Of a stretch of DNA of 16,372 nucleotides, positions 1-6,917 are shown piece after piece (position 1 is the stretch's first letter; each line of letters begins with the position of its first letter). A program made the position numbers and the translations under genes. Under the pieces are notes generated by a model. It was not told the origin of the DNA. It saw nothing but the letters and a program-made list of their open reading frames with translations, and searched no databases. The stretch lies in the NCBI GenBank assembly GCA_002420235.1, contig DIHQ01000093.1, forward strand, positions 1 to 16,372, read 5' to 3'. This stretch comes from Flavobacteriales bacterium UBA5692 (GTDB lineage Bacteria > Bacteroidota > Bacteroidia > Flavobacteriales_D > Sanyastnellaceae).

Positions 1-38
1 GCAAGGTGACGGACGCGGGACTTTTTCGCATTTGACAT
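1..38 (-). CDS. Possible 5' end of a gene running off the left edge
   Basis: On the minus strand an ATG at 36-38 opens a frame of 12 codons (MSNAKKSRVRHL) that stays open to the window edge. It lies 116 bases downstream of the GT4 gene and has the same orientation as every neighbour up to 15.2 kb. The basic N-terminus would suit a cytoplasmic start before a membrane segment, for example a polyprenyl sugar transferase, but twelve residues cannot support a family call. In this stretch the plus strand has stops in two frames early on; the third is open only to about position 52. Treat as a tentative partial gene of unknown function. Confidence 0.3.
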   Translation of the reverse strand, partial: MSNAKKSRVRHL

Positions 39-109
39 GGGCGGTGGAATGAATGATTGGTGAAATGCAAGATAATGCGACTGCAAAAAGACTGATAGGA
101 GCCTTGAGC

Positions 110-129
110 GGACGGATCTTGAGCCGTCC
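110..129. other. Short stem-loop between GT4 gene and left edge
   Basis: GGACGG at 110-115 and CCGTCC at 124-129 form a perfect 6-bp stem with an 8-base loop, 25 bases past the stop codon of the GT4 gene. On the minus strand it is not followed by a T-run, so it is not a classic intrinsic terminator. It overlaps a 7-base direct repeat (CTTGAGC at 103-109 and 118-124). Its role is unknown and it may be chance. Confidence 0.2.
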
Positions 130-153
130 TTCTTAGCGTGATTCTTTATTCGT

Positions 154-1191
154 CTAGCCAGGGCGTCCGGGGTCGAGCAGATCGCTATATAAATCTAAGT
201 ACTGGTGTGCAATTTCTTCGCCCGAGAATCGGTGAATGTTTTGGCTTCCTTTTCGAACAAGGCGTTTTAGAAGTGACTGGTCGGTTAAAGCCCTATGAAG
301 GGCCGACTGGATGCTTGAAACGTCCAATGGATTGACTAAGATTGCTCCGCCTCCAGCATTGCTTTTCATAGGCTCGATGTTGGACGTTACGCAGGGCTTA
401 TTATAAACTTGTGCTTCGATTACGGGCATGCCAAATCCCTCGTGAATGGATACAAATGCCACCACGTCGCAACCCAAATAAAGCCTTTCAAGTTCTTCGT
501 CGGTAACATTGGTATGGAGCGAATAACTCAGTTTAGTGTCGGCTTTGAGACGATTCAGCTCATGCGTTGGTTGGCCCACGATGGCCAAATGATACCCCAA
601 GTTTTCACAGGCTGACCATACGCGGGTTAGATTTTTATTCGGAGCTGTACCCATCTGAAGAATGACTTTTTTATCGGTATGGTAGTGCTTAGCAGTTGTT
701 TGTGTAATGGATTGCCTTCGGATTGCGGCGGGAATGACCAAACGTCTTTGGCCCGGAATAACTGCGACCAATTGATTCAGTCGATTTTTGGTTTGTTCTG
801 ATACACAGACAACAGTGTCGCAATGCCGTAGGGGCCATTTGAACCAAATCAGAAGAAGCAACCAACGTTTGAACTTGGAGTGGGCCGGGTCTAGAATGTG
901 CCCGACATCATGCACTGTCAAGATTCGGTGCTTGGCGCGGACAAAGGGCAACACGTAATTTATATCTCCTGTGACGTGAACAATATCGGTCTTTACCTGA
1001 AGTCCGGCCCAACAGTTATTCAGCATGGAGTAAAGCCCATTTGTGGAACGAGGCACAACCTTCCATACTAATCTTAATTGGTCCGACACTACGCCCCTTA
1101 TACCCTCGTTAATGGCATCGAAGCAACGTTCGATACTGTGATTTGAGTTTGCGCGCGGGTGCCGCATAATCCATGTAACCGATGCTTTCAT
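154..1191 (-). CDS. Glycosyltransferase family 4 (GT-B fold)
   Basis: Predicted cytoplasmic GT4 enzyme that would transfer a sugar from a nucleotide-sugar donor onto a growing surface polysaccharide; donor and acceptor cannot be told from sequence. The N-terminal half has VTGDINYVLPF and ILTVHDVGHI followed by CDTVVCVSEQTK, the usual acceptor-domain pattern. The C-terminal half has VILQMGTAPNKNL and the family signature SIHEGFGMPVIEA with the Glu pair that binds the donor, followed by GGGAILVNP. The longest open frame begins at a TTG (1224) overlapping the stop of the upstream polymerase gene; I prefer the ATG at 1191 (MKASVTWIMR), 29 bases past that stop, giving 345 residues. No signal peptide or membrane anchor is evident. 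It is probably co-transcribed with the Wzy-like gene just upstream. The family call is secure; specificity is unknown. Confidence 0.9.
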   Translation of the reverse strand: MKASVTWIMRHPRANSNHSIERCFDAINEGIRGVVSDQLRLVWKVVPRSTNGLYSMLNNCWAGLQVKTDIVHVTGDINYVLPFVRAKHRILTVHDVGHILDPAHSKFKRWLLLLIWFKWPLRHCDTVVCVSEQTKNRLNQLVAVIPGQRRLVIPAAIRRQSITQTTAKHYHTDKKVILQMGTAPNKNLTRVWSACENLGYHLAIVGQPTHELNRLKADTKLSYSLHTNVTDEELERLYLGCDVVAFVSIHEGFGMPVIEAQVYNKPCVTSNIEPMKSNAGGGAILVNPLDVSSIQSALHRALTDQSLLKRLVRKGSQNIHRFSGEEIAHQYLDLYSDLLDPGRPG

Positions 1192-1220
1192 GAGTGAAAT
1201 GAATGCTGCACACTTGCCAT

Positions 1221-2564
1221 TCAATTCAACGATTTAAATTTTTTGAAGGCAAAAAAGTAACCGTACACAAAAAAGGGAAATCCGTTCAGGATGAAATTCC
1301 CTTGCCGGAAAAGCTGCAGTAGCAAGGTCACAAGAAAGGCGGAGCTAATCAACTTGAGCATTAACTCATCGTGGTCATGGATTTGGACTTTAAAATAATG
1401 CGTTCGCAGGAAAAATAAGGTCAGGATTATGCCGAAAAGTCCAAGTTCGGAAGCGATGCGTAGGAACATACTCGAAGCATCCTTTGCGTTCTGGTCGGCA
1501 TATGCAAAGGCGGTTGTTCCTCCGAGAATACTGTACTTTTCGGTAGCCACAGGGTGAGACCCCAATCCGGTGCCAATCCAAGGATTGCGGTTAAAATTTT
1601 CCCAGGTAATCACGGTGTGATTGTATAAAATTGCACTTGAACCGTGGACATTGGTCTCGGCGACTTCAGAGGCATTGCGCAATCCCCGCAGTCGTTGATC
1701 AATTTCAGGTACTGAGCGTGCAATAGTTAGAGTCAGGAGAACCAAGCACCCTGAGAAAAGCATGGTGCGGAATTGTCTTTTAATAAGTAGAATTAGGGCA
1801 AAGGAGACAAGCAGTCCAACCAGCGCCATGGCGCTATATGTCAACATCAACGCCAACAAAATGGCTACAGCCTTCCACCTTTTCAACCATAGTCCCTGTC
1901 TTTTTAAATAAGTGTCAAAATCAGATTGTTGGAAGAACAAACGCCACAACGAAAAGAGTCCAGCTGGGGCAATTGAATTGGCGAAATACGTTGGTTCGCC
2001 CAGTGTCGAGGCGATGCGTATGCCGAATGCTGCGGGTGTGAGATTCATTTTGAGGAATGTGCTCAGAGTCGAATAAACCCCTATCGGAAATAGGTTGTCT
2101 AGGAAGATGACTAGACCGATTGCCGAAACGATGAAAGCACCTTGCAGGTAAATACGAAAACCACGGACAACGTCTTCTCCAAAGTATTGCCATAGGTACC
2201 AATAGTAGATGTATGGCAGTACCAAACCTCCAAAAACTTTAATGAATTCCTTTGACTCAACGACGCCTTCAAGTACACCAGAGCTACCAATCAATCCGAT
2301 TAGTCCGAGCGTAAGAGCGACACGGACAGGGAACCGAAACCTAAGAACCCAAAATGGCAGAAGAACATACATGCAGATAAACGGGCCATATCCGAGAGGT
2401 CCGGAAAACAGACTGAACGTGTAGCGGAATAAGAAGAGGTCAAGAAGCGGAAACGCAATTAGGCAAAACCTACAAAACTGCTGTATTGCATTCCCTTTTG
2501 TGGTGAATTCACTCCCTGATATACCCTGCGAAATCGATTTCGCCTCTCTGGTTGCGGTGCTCAT
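1221..2564 (-). CDS. O-antigen polymerase/ligase-like membrane protein (Wzy/WaaL type)
   Basis: Integral membrane protein with about ten or more hydrophobic segments and a large external loop before the last ones. That loop contains NPWIGTGLGSH and the following segment ASSMFLRIASELGLFG, which match the pattern of the O-antigen ligase/polymerase superfamily (PF04932-like). Such proteins join lipid-linked repeat units in the periplasm or transfer them to a lipid A core; sequence alone does not separate polymerase from ligase. The open frame extends up to a GTG at 2660, but the ATG at 2564 is favoured: it is preceded by an SD-like AGAGGA and by a perfect -7 box (2586-2593) that a longer reading frame would have to contain. 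From 2564 the protein has 447 residues. It sits directly before the GT4 gene and after moxR, and the call fits a surface-glycan role. Confidence 0.85.
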   Translation of the reverse strand: MSTATREAKSISQGISGSEFTTKGNAIQQFCRFCLIAFPLLDLFLFRYTFSLFSGPLGYGPFICMYVLLPFWVLRFRFPVRVALTLGLIGLIGSSGVLEGVVESKEFIKVFGGLVLPYIYYWYLWQYFGEDVVRGFRIYLQGAFIVSAIGLVIFLDNLFPIGVYSTLSTFLKMNLTPAAFGIRIASTLGEPTYFANSIAPAGLFSLWRLFFQQSDFDTYLKRQGLWLKRWKAVAILLALMLTYSAMALVGLLVSFALILLIKRQFRTMLFSGCLVLLTLTIARSVPEIDQRLRGLRNASEVAETNVHGSSAILYNHTVITWENFNRNPWIGTGLGSHPVATEKYSILGGTTAFAYADQNAKDASSMFLRIASELGLFGIILTLFFLRTHYFKVQIHDHDELMLKLISSAFLVTLLLQLFRQGNFILNGFPFFVYGYFFAFKKFKSLN

Positions 2565-2585
2565 CAGATGTATCCTCTCGTAACT

Positions 2586-2620
2586 CAAAAGTAAGTGATG
2601 AGGGGAACGCATACCCAAAA
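2586..2620 (-). promoter_or_regulatory. Bacteroidota-type promoter for the Wzy-like gene
   Basis: On the minus strand TACTTTTG (2586-2593) is a perfect match to the Bacteroidota -7 consensus TAnnTTTG. A TTTTG (2616-2620) lies 22 bases upstream, near the expected -33 position. The leader to the ATG at 2564 would be about 15-20 bases. This suggests that the Wzy-GT4 pair can be transcribed independently of moxR. Motif-based only. Confidence 0.4.
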
Positions 2621-2686
2621 GAATGCGAAAGGCTTTACTTATGCTTTCGCAAGTTCGCACATGAAATCAGCACGCAATCTCTGCTC

Positions 2687-3646
2687 TTAAAGCAATTCGT
2701 TGATTATGCTTTCCACGGTATGTCCTTCGGCCTCTGCTTTATAATTGCGGACAATCCGGTGCCGCATTATGGGTGTCGCCACTGCTTTAACATCTTCGAT
2801 GTCCGGGCTGTATTTCCCGTTCAGGGCGGCGTTGACTTTGGCTCCTACGACCAGGTGCTGCGAGGCCCGCGGTCCTGCGCCCCATGAGAGGTAAGTGTTG
2901 ACATCTGTGGTGGCAAGTTCGCGACCGGGACGTGTCTTGCCCACTAGACCTACTGCGTACTCTAAAACGTTCTCGGCGACGGGCATCCGGCGAATCAGTT
3001 GCTGGAAGTTTGCGATTTCGGCGCCTGTAATGACAGAATTGACTTCGACAACGGCGTCTGAAGTGGTTGCTTTGACCACGCTTAACTCTTCTGTATAGGT
3101 CGGGTAGTCGACCCAGGTGTTGAACATAAAGCGGTCGAGTTGGGCCTCAGGGAGTGGATACGTTCCTTCCTGTTCGATGGGATTCTGTGTGGCGAGCACG
3201 AAGAAAGGGGCGGGCAGCTTGTAGTGCTGGCCAGCTACAGTTACAGATCGTTCCTGCATTGCTTCGAGTAGTGCAGACTGTGTTTTGGGCGGTGTTCGGT
3301 TGATCTCATCGGCAAGGACAATGTTGGCAAAGAGTGGCCCTTTCATGAACTTGAATTGCCGCGATTCGTCGAGAATTTCGGATCCTACAATGTCAGATGG
3401 CATCAAGTCTGGAGTAAACTGTATGCGATTGAAGCTAAGTCCAAGAGCTTGAGAAATGGTATTAACCAATAAGGTCTTGGCCAGACCGGGTACCCCGACC
3501 AATAGCACGTGGCCACCAGCAAAAATAGCCGTGGTTACTTCCTTGATTACGTGTTCCTGCCCAACGATTACCTTTCCGATCTCGGCTACCAGCTCTTGGT
3601 GTTTGCCATTCAGTGCCTCTAAGGCTTCCTTATCCGATCCATACAT
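2687..3646 (-). CDS. moxR: MoxR family AAA+ ATPase
   Basis: A 319-residue cytoplasmic AAA+ ATPase of the MoxR group, chaperone-like proteins that remodel or activate partner complexes, often together with von Willebrand A domain proteins. Visible motifs are Walker A GVPGLAKT (51-58), Walker B IVLADEINR (109-117), sensor 1 ATQNP (152-156), the Arg of QLDRF (R172) and the sensor-2 Arg in GAGPR (R260). Length and start are typical and the start codon is ATG. The usual partners (DUF58 protein, BatA/BatB) are not directly downstream; a polysaccharide polymerase gene is there instead. Upstream lie the SurA-type PPIase genes, an arrangement I recall in other Flavobacteriia, but here a glycosyltransferase gene intervenes. 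A perfect -7 box precedes it, so it probably has its own promoter. Confidence 0.95.
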   Translation of the reverse strand: MYGSDKEALEALNGKHQELVAEIGKVIVGQEHVIKEVTTAIFAGGHVLLVGVPGLAKTLLVNTISQALGLSFNRIQFTPDLMPSDIVGSEILDESRQFKFMKGPLFANIVLADEINRTPPKTQSALLEAMQERSVTVAGQHYKLPAPFFVLATQNPIEQEGTYPLPEAQLDRFMFNTWVDYPTYTEELSVVKATTSDAVVEVNSVITGAEIANFQQLIRRMPVAENVLEYAVGLVGKTRPGRELATTDVNTYLSWGAGPRASQHLVVGAKVNAALNGKYSPDIEDVKAVATPIMRHRIVRNYKAEAEGHTVESIINELL

Positions 3647-3708
3647 GTGTCTCGCTTGAATATCTTACTCAGTGGTTCCAATTTCGTCCCGCGCCTTAAG
3701 CACTTGCA

Positions 3709-3716
3709 CAAAGATA
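3709..3716 (-). promoter_or_regulatory. -7 promoter box upstream of moxR
   Basis: TATCTTTG on the minus strand is a perfect TAnnTTTG box in the 142-base gap between the GT2 stop and the moxR ATG, 62 bases upstream of that ATG. No clear TTTG is seen at the -33 spacing. The position is right for a moxR promoter with a leader of roughly 55 bases. Confidence 0.45.
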
Positions 3717-3788
3717 GCGCACGAATTGGACCGGATTCTTGGCCTCACTTGACTTTTGGGTGTCACGAATGGGATAGTGCGGTGTCTT

Positions 3789-4541
3789 TCAACGAACCCA
3801 CTGCCCAATCTTTCTCATCGGTTTCAGGATTAGCGTCCAAGGCATTGGACTTATCCCATTCATTCGCCATGCAGCTCGATCTTCTCGATTAGCACGGAGG
3901 CGATTTTTCCAACTCGAGTTGCTGATACCACCTGCGCGCATTTTTACGCAAATTTCAGGTAGATATGTGGCTCGTACGCCATGCCTATACAGCATCCGCA
4001 GCATGAGTTCGTAATCAGCGGCCGAGTGCAGGTCCAGGGAATATCCGCCATGTTCATCGAATAAGGCTTTGGCTAGAAAAAATGTCGGATGGGGAGGCAT
4101 CCACCCGTGCAAAAAACTGGCTCGCTCGTATGTCCCGCTGCGCCAACGGCGTATAACTCGCCCCGTTCCGTCGTTAGCCACGTAATCAAGGTCTCCATAC
4201 AAGGCGTATGCACCGGATTCGGCGAGCTGAGCTGCTACCGCGGAAAGAACACTTTTGTGGGCATAAGTGTCATCTGCATTGAGGATTCCAATGAAGTCCC
4301 CGGTTGCTGCAGCGATGCCTTTATTCATGGCATCGTACAATCCGCTATCGGGTTCACAAATTAAATGGGAAATACTTTTACGGTATGGGTTAAGTGCCTT
4401 CAGGGTGTCGTCGGTGGAAGCCCCGTCGATCACGATGTATTCGAGACTAAACCGGTTCTGCTCTTGACCAAGGACTGAGGCCGCCGTCTGACCGATGGTT
4501 GCTTCTGCATTATAAGCGACTGTAATTATGGAAATTTTCAC
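3789..4541 (-). CDS. Glycosyltransferase family 2 (WfgS-like, GT-A fold)
   Basis: A 250-residue cytoplasmic inverting glycosyltransferase. The protein begins directly with the family N-terminus KISIITVAYNA, then VIDGASTDDT (37-46), CEPDSGLYDAMNKG (62-75), the metal-binding DXD-type motif NADD (88-91), PPHPTFF (149-155) and the catalytic-base region SAADYE (173-178). This pattern matches the WfgS/WcaA-like GT2 subgroup that builds O-antigen or exopolysaccharide units. The start codon is GTG and overlaps the upstream surA stop as GTGA (4538-4541); no in-frame alternative exists that keeps the first beta strand, so this start is firm and implies translational coupling. It separates surA from moxR. 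Sugar donor and acceptor are unknown. Confidence 0.92.
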   Translation of the reverse strand: MKISIITVAYNAEATIGQTAASVLGQEQNRFSLEYIVIDGASTDDTLKALNPYRKSISHLICEPDSGLYDAMNKGIAAATGDFIGILNADDTYAHKSVLSAVAAQLAESGAYALYGDLDYVANDGTGRVIRRWRSGTYERASFLHGWMPPHPTFFLAKALFDEHGGYSLDLHSAADYELMLRMLYRHGVRATYLPEICVKMRAGGISNSSWKNRLRANREDRAAWRMNGISPMPWTLILKPMRKIGQWVR

Positions 4542-5944
4542 TCCGCTGCGCCTGTAGATGAGCCGGCTGTCCAGTTTTGGTCAAACGCGCAGGAAGCGTA
4601 AGGTGGATCTATCCGCACGTAAGTATCGCCTATTGCTCGTCCTGTCCATTTATCCATTTGCTCTTGGCGCAAATCGTCTTCGACAATGGCTTGGAAGTAT
4701 CCAAAATCTTGAATGGGATTGGCACGGTGAGCAGCTACGCGCTCCTCCAATTGTACCGTTATCCAATAGCCTTGGTCATCTTTATCGGTAAGCTGAATGG
4801 GTTCGGAGGATTCGCCTGGTTGAATGGCATTGAGAAGAAAAAAGATGTTGGGGTCGATTTCGTCTGAACCGAACAGCGTACTACCATCACGCGGGTTGAC
4901 CACCATGCCGCCTTGGTTCTTGGAATCCTCTCGAGTTGAATATTCGAGCACAGCTGACTCGAAGTCAATATTTCCTGCGTTCAATTCCTGTGCAATGCTA
5001 TCCATTTTTCCACCCATCTCTCCCAAAGTGACTGGGTCGACTTTAGGTGAAATCAGAACGTGGCAGGCACTAAACACTTGGCCGCGACGATCTGTGACAC
5101 GTAAAAAGTGGTATCCAAAGTCCGACTCAAAAACAGGGGAGAGGTCACCGATTGGTGTATCGAATACTGCTGCTTCGAATTCGGGGACGAATTGCCCGCG
5201 ATTGATGTTGGGGTAGCACCCCCCTTTGTATTTACTTCCTGGATCTTCAGAGTATCGGGAAGCGGCAAGCGTCATGCTCAACTTCCCCTTAGAGACTTCA
5301 TTGCGAATCGAATCTAGGAAATTCCGAACATCGGCTTTCTGCGTTTCTGTGATGGCTGGCTGGAGAACTAGTTCTCGATAACGCAATGATTCGGGTATGA
5401 GTGGAAGACTGTCGGTTGGTGTGGTAGTAAACAGTTGTTGGACCTCAGCAGGCGTGGCTCGAACTTGCTTGTTAATCTGGGCTTGCATGCGACCCGCTAG
5501 TAATTGTTCCATGATCGGATCTTGAAATTCGGCCTTCCATTCGCTTACGCGCTGGCCATATTCCGCTTCGAAAGCCTCGACACTTCCGAACATTTGGACG
5601 TAGTAGGCCAAACGCCGGTCGATTTCGTCCATGACCTCGGCATCGGTAACCTCAAGGCTATCCAATTTGGCGTGATGAACGAGCAGTTTCTGAAAAATCA
5701 ATTCCTCCAAAAAACCGCACCTCTGTTGGTTTGTGAGTTCATCGATTTGTCCTGATTGCGCCATTTGGGCTCGCATAGCAAAAGCTTGAGCCTCCACTTC
5801 ACTTTCTAATACGATTCCATCACCCACCACTGCCACAATGGCGTCGATTGGGGTGGAAACGACATTTTGCGCGTTTAACTGGATGCAGGAGAGCACCAGC
5901 ATACAAGTGGACAAGACGATTTTCACGAGCTTAATTTTCACCAT
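4538..5944 (-). CDS. surA: SurA-like periplasmic peptidyl-prolyl isomerase with two parvulin domains
   Basis: Periplasmic folding helper for outer-membrane proteins, by similarity in layout to SurA. Residues 1-25 form a signal peptide (basic VKIKLVK, hydrophobic core, cleavage near LNA/Q). Then comes a SurA N-type helical region beginning DAIVAVVGDGIVLESEVEA (about 34-165), a first parvulin domain (about 187-286, with FESDFGYHFLRV) and a second, more divergent one (about 290-402, starting SACHVLISPK). A short C-terminal helix and a Ser/Thr/Gly-rich end follow. The 468 residues agree with flavobacterial SurA-like proteins. The start is ATG; a 102-base gap without a recognisable promoter box separates it from the upstream lipoprotein gene. 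Its stop overlaps the GT2 start. Confidence 0.9.
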   Translation of the reverse strand: MVKIKLVKIVLSTCMLVLSCIQLNAQNVVSTPIDAIVAVVGDGIVLESEVEAQAFAMRAQMAQSGQIDELTNQQRCGFLEELIFQKLLVHHAKLDSLEVTDAEVMDEIDRRLAYYVQMFGSVEAFEAEYGQRVSEWKAEFQDPIMEQLLAGRMQAQINKQVRATPAEVQQLFTTTPTDSLPLIPESLRYRELVLQPAITETQKADVRNFLDSIRNEVSKGKLSMTLAASRYSEDPGSKYKGGCYPNINRGQFVPEFEAAVFDTPIGDLSPVFESDFGYHFLRVTDRRGQVFSACHVLISPKVDPVTLGEMGGKMDSIAQELNAGNIDFESAVLEYSTREDSKNQGGMVVNPRDGSTLFGSDEIDPNIFFLLNAIQPGESSEPIQLTDKDDQGYWITVQLEERVAAHRANPIQDFGYFQAIVEDDLRQEQMDKWTGRAIGDTYVRIDPPYASCAFDQNWTAGSSTGAAE

Positions 5945-6046
5945 CGAAGGTAAGTGTTAGCGTGCATTGAACAGAGTGGTATTCCGAGGTTAACAATTTC
6001 TAGTTCCGAGTGCTTGGCTATGTGCCCTGTCCTTTTAAAAAAATCA

Positions 6047-6907
6047 CTATTCGCGACTTGCACCGCCAACTTCGACAAGTCCTTCTGCCCAAGCTTTAAC
6101 AACCAGCTGTTCTTCCATAGCGAGGAGCAATTGGTGTTTACGGCGATGAAGAATCATCTCCGTTACATCTTTGCGAACCGAGGTGAACGGGGCAATTTCA
6201 TCCTTAAGGGCGTGTTCAATGAATCGTACGAGGTAATGCCTGCCTTCTGCTTCGAAGTCGACCAACCGTCGGCTCGAGAGTTGGGATTCTGTGCGATAAA
6301 AATTCATAGGCACCTCTTTGGTGAAGGCGCTCAGAGTCCACCAGGTCGAGCCGTCCAAGCTGTAAACGGCGCCATTCTCAACGCACCAGCGCTCAATGTC
6401 GATCATACCTGTTGAATCCAGTGCTGCGAAAGGTTCTCGGATTTTATCCAATGATGCTGTCGCAGGAGCATTGATGAACAGCACGCGAGCAGCGTAATCA
6501 GTCAGTAAAAAGGATTCTTGATTGGCCTTGTAAAATTGGAGGGCCTCGGCCTCACTCACTTCATCGTCCATGCGCTCGCTTACATAACGTTCTTTAAAAG
6601 CGTGAAGGATAAGGGCATTACGGTACGCTTTGATTTCTTCTTCAAACTTTACGGCTTCGGAAGGCAATGCCGTCTCAGCCTGAGCAACGAGAATTTGTTC
6701 TCGTACCCATTGATCGATGTAGTGTTGGGCGGCAGCTGTCGAATCATTCAAACCCAATCCCTTGGGTATATGAGAACGAACCTTTTCTGAGGTGAGTGTT
6801 TCGGTCCCGACACGCGCGCAGGTTGCGATTGATACATTTGTTTCCTCATCGCAACCGGTAAACGCGATGCCAAAACCAACGCCTAGTGCAACAGCAGTCC
6901 AATGCAT
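6047..6907 (-). CDS. Parvulin-like lipoprotein (degenerate PPIase domain)
   Basis: A 286-residue predicted lipoprotein: a short hydrophobic leader ends in AFTGC, giving a lipidated Cys at residue 19. The n-region lacks a Lys/Arg, which is unusual, but an in-frame stop shortly upstream rules out a longer start. The middle is helical and resembles the N-terminal region of SurA/PpiC proteins (HYIDQWVREQILVAQAE, later YVSERMDDEVSEAEALQFY). The parvulin part is only faintly recognisable: GSTWWTLSAF sits where active parvulins show GGDLGWFS, and GRHYLVRFIEH where they show GYHFLEV. It starts 10 bases past the stop of the large PPIase and is clearly in its operon. It is likely a periplasmic or outer-membrane-anchored folding factor, perhaps non-catalytic. 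The function is inferred from context and weak similarity. Confidence 0.75.
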   Translation of the reverse strand: MHWTAVALGVGFGIAFTGCDEETNVSIATCARVGTETLTSEKVRSHIPKGLGLNDSTAAAQHYIDQWVREQILVAQAETALPSEAVKFEEEIKAYRNALILHAFKERYVSERMDDEVSEAEALQFYKANQESFLLTDYAARVLFINAPATASLDKIREPFAALDSTGMIDIERWCVENGAVYSLDGSTWWTLSAFTKEVPMNFYRTESQLSSRRLVDFEAEGRHYLVRFIEHALKDEIAPFTSVRKDVTEMILHRRKHQLLLAMEEQLVVKAWAEGLVEVGGASRE

Positions 6908-6917
6908 GCCGATGCAA

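Noticed and set aside
101..130. Direct repeat CTTGAGC as an attachment site or small array
   Set aside because: Only two copies seven bases long, with no integrase or further copies nearby.
3647..3892. Plus-strand frame covering the moxR upstream gap
   Set aside because: It overlaps the well-supported GT2 gene end and the moxR promoter, and its product shows no domain pattern.
6030..6046. T-run after the lipoprotein stop as an intrinsic terminator
   Set aside because: The seven-T tract on the minus strand has no stable stem in front of it.
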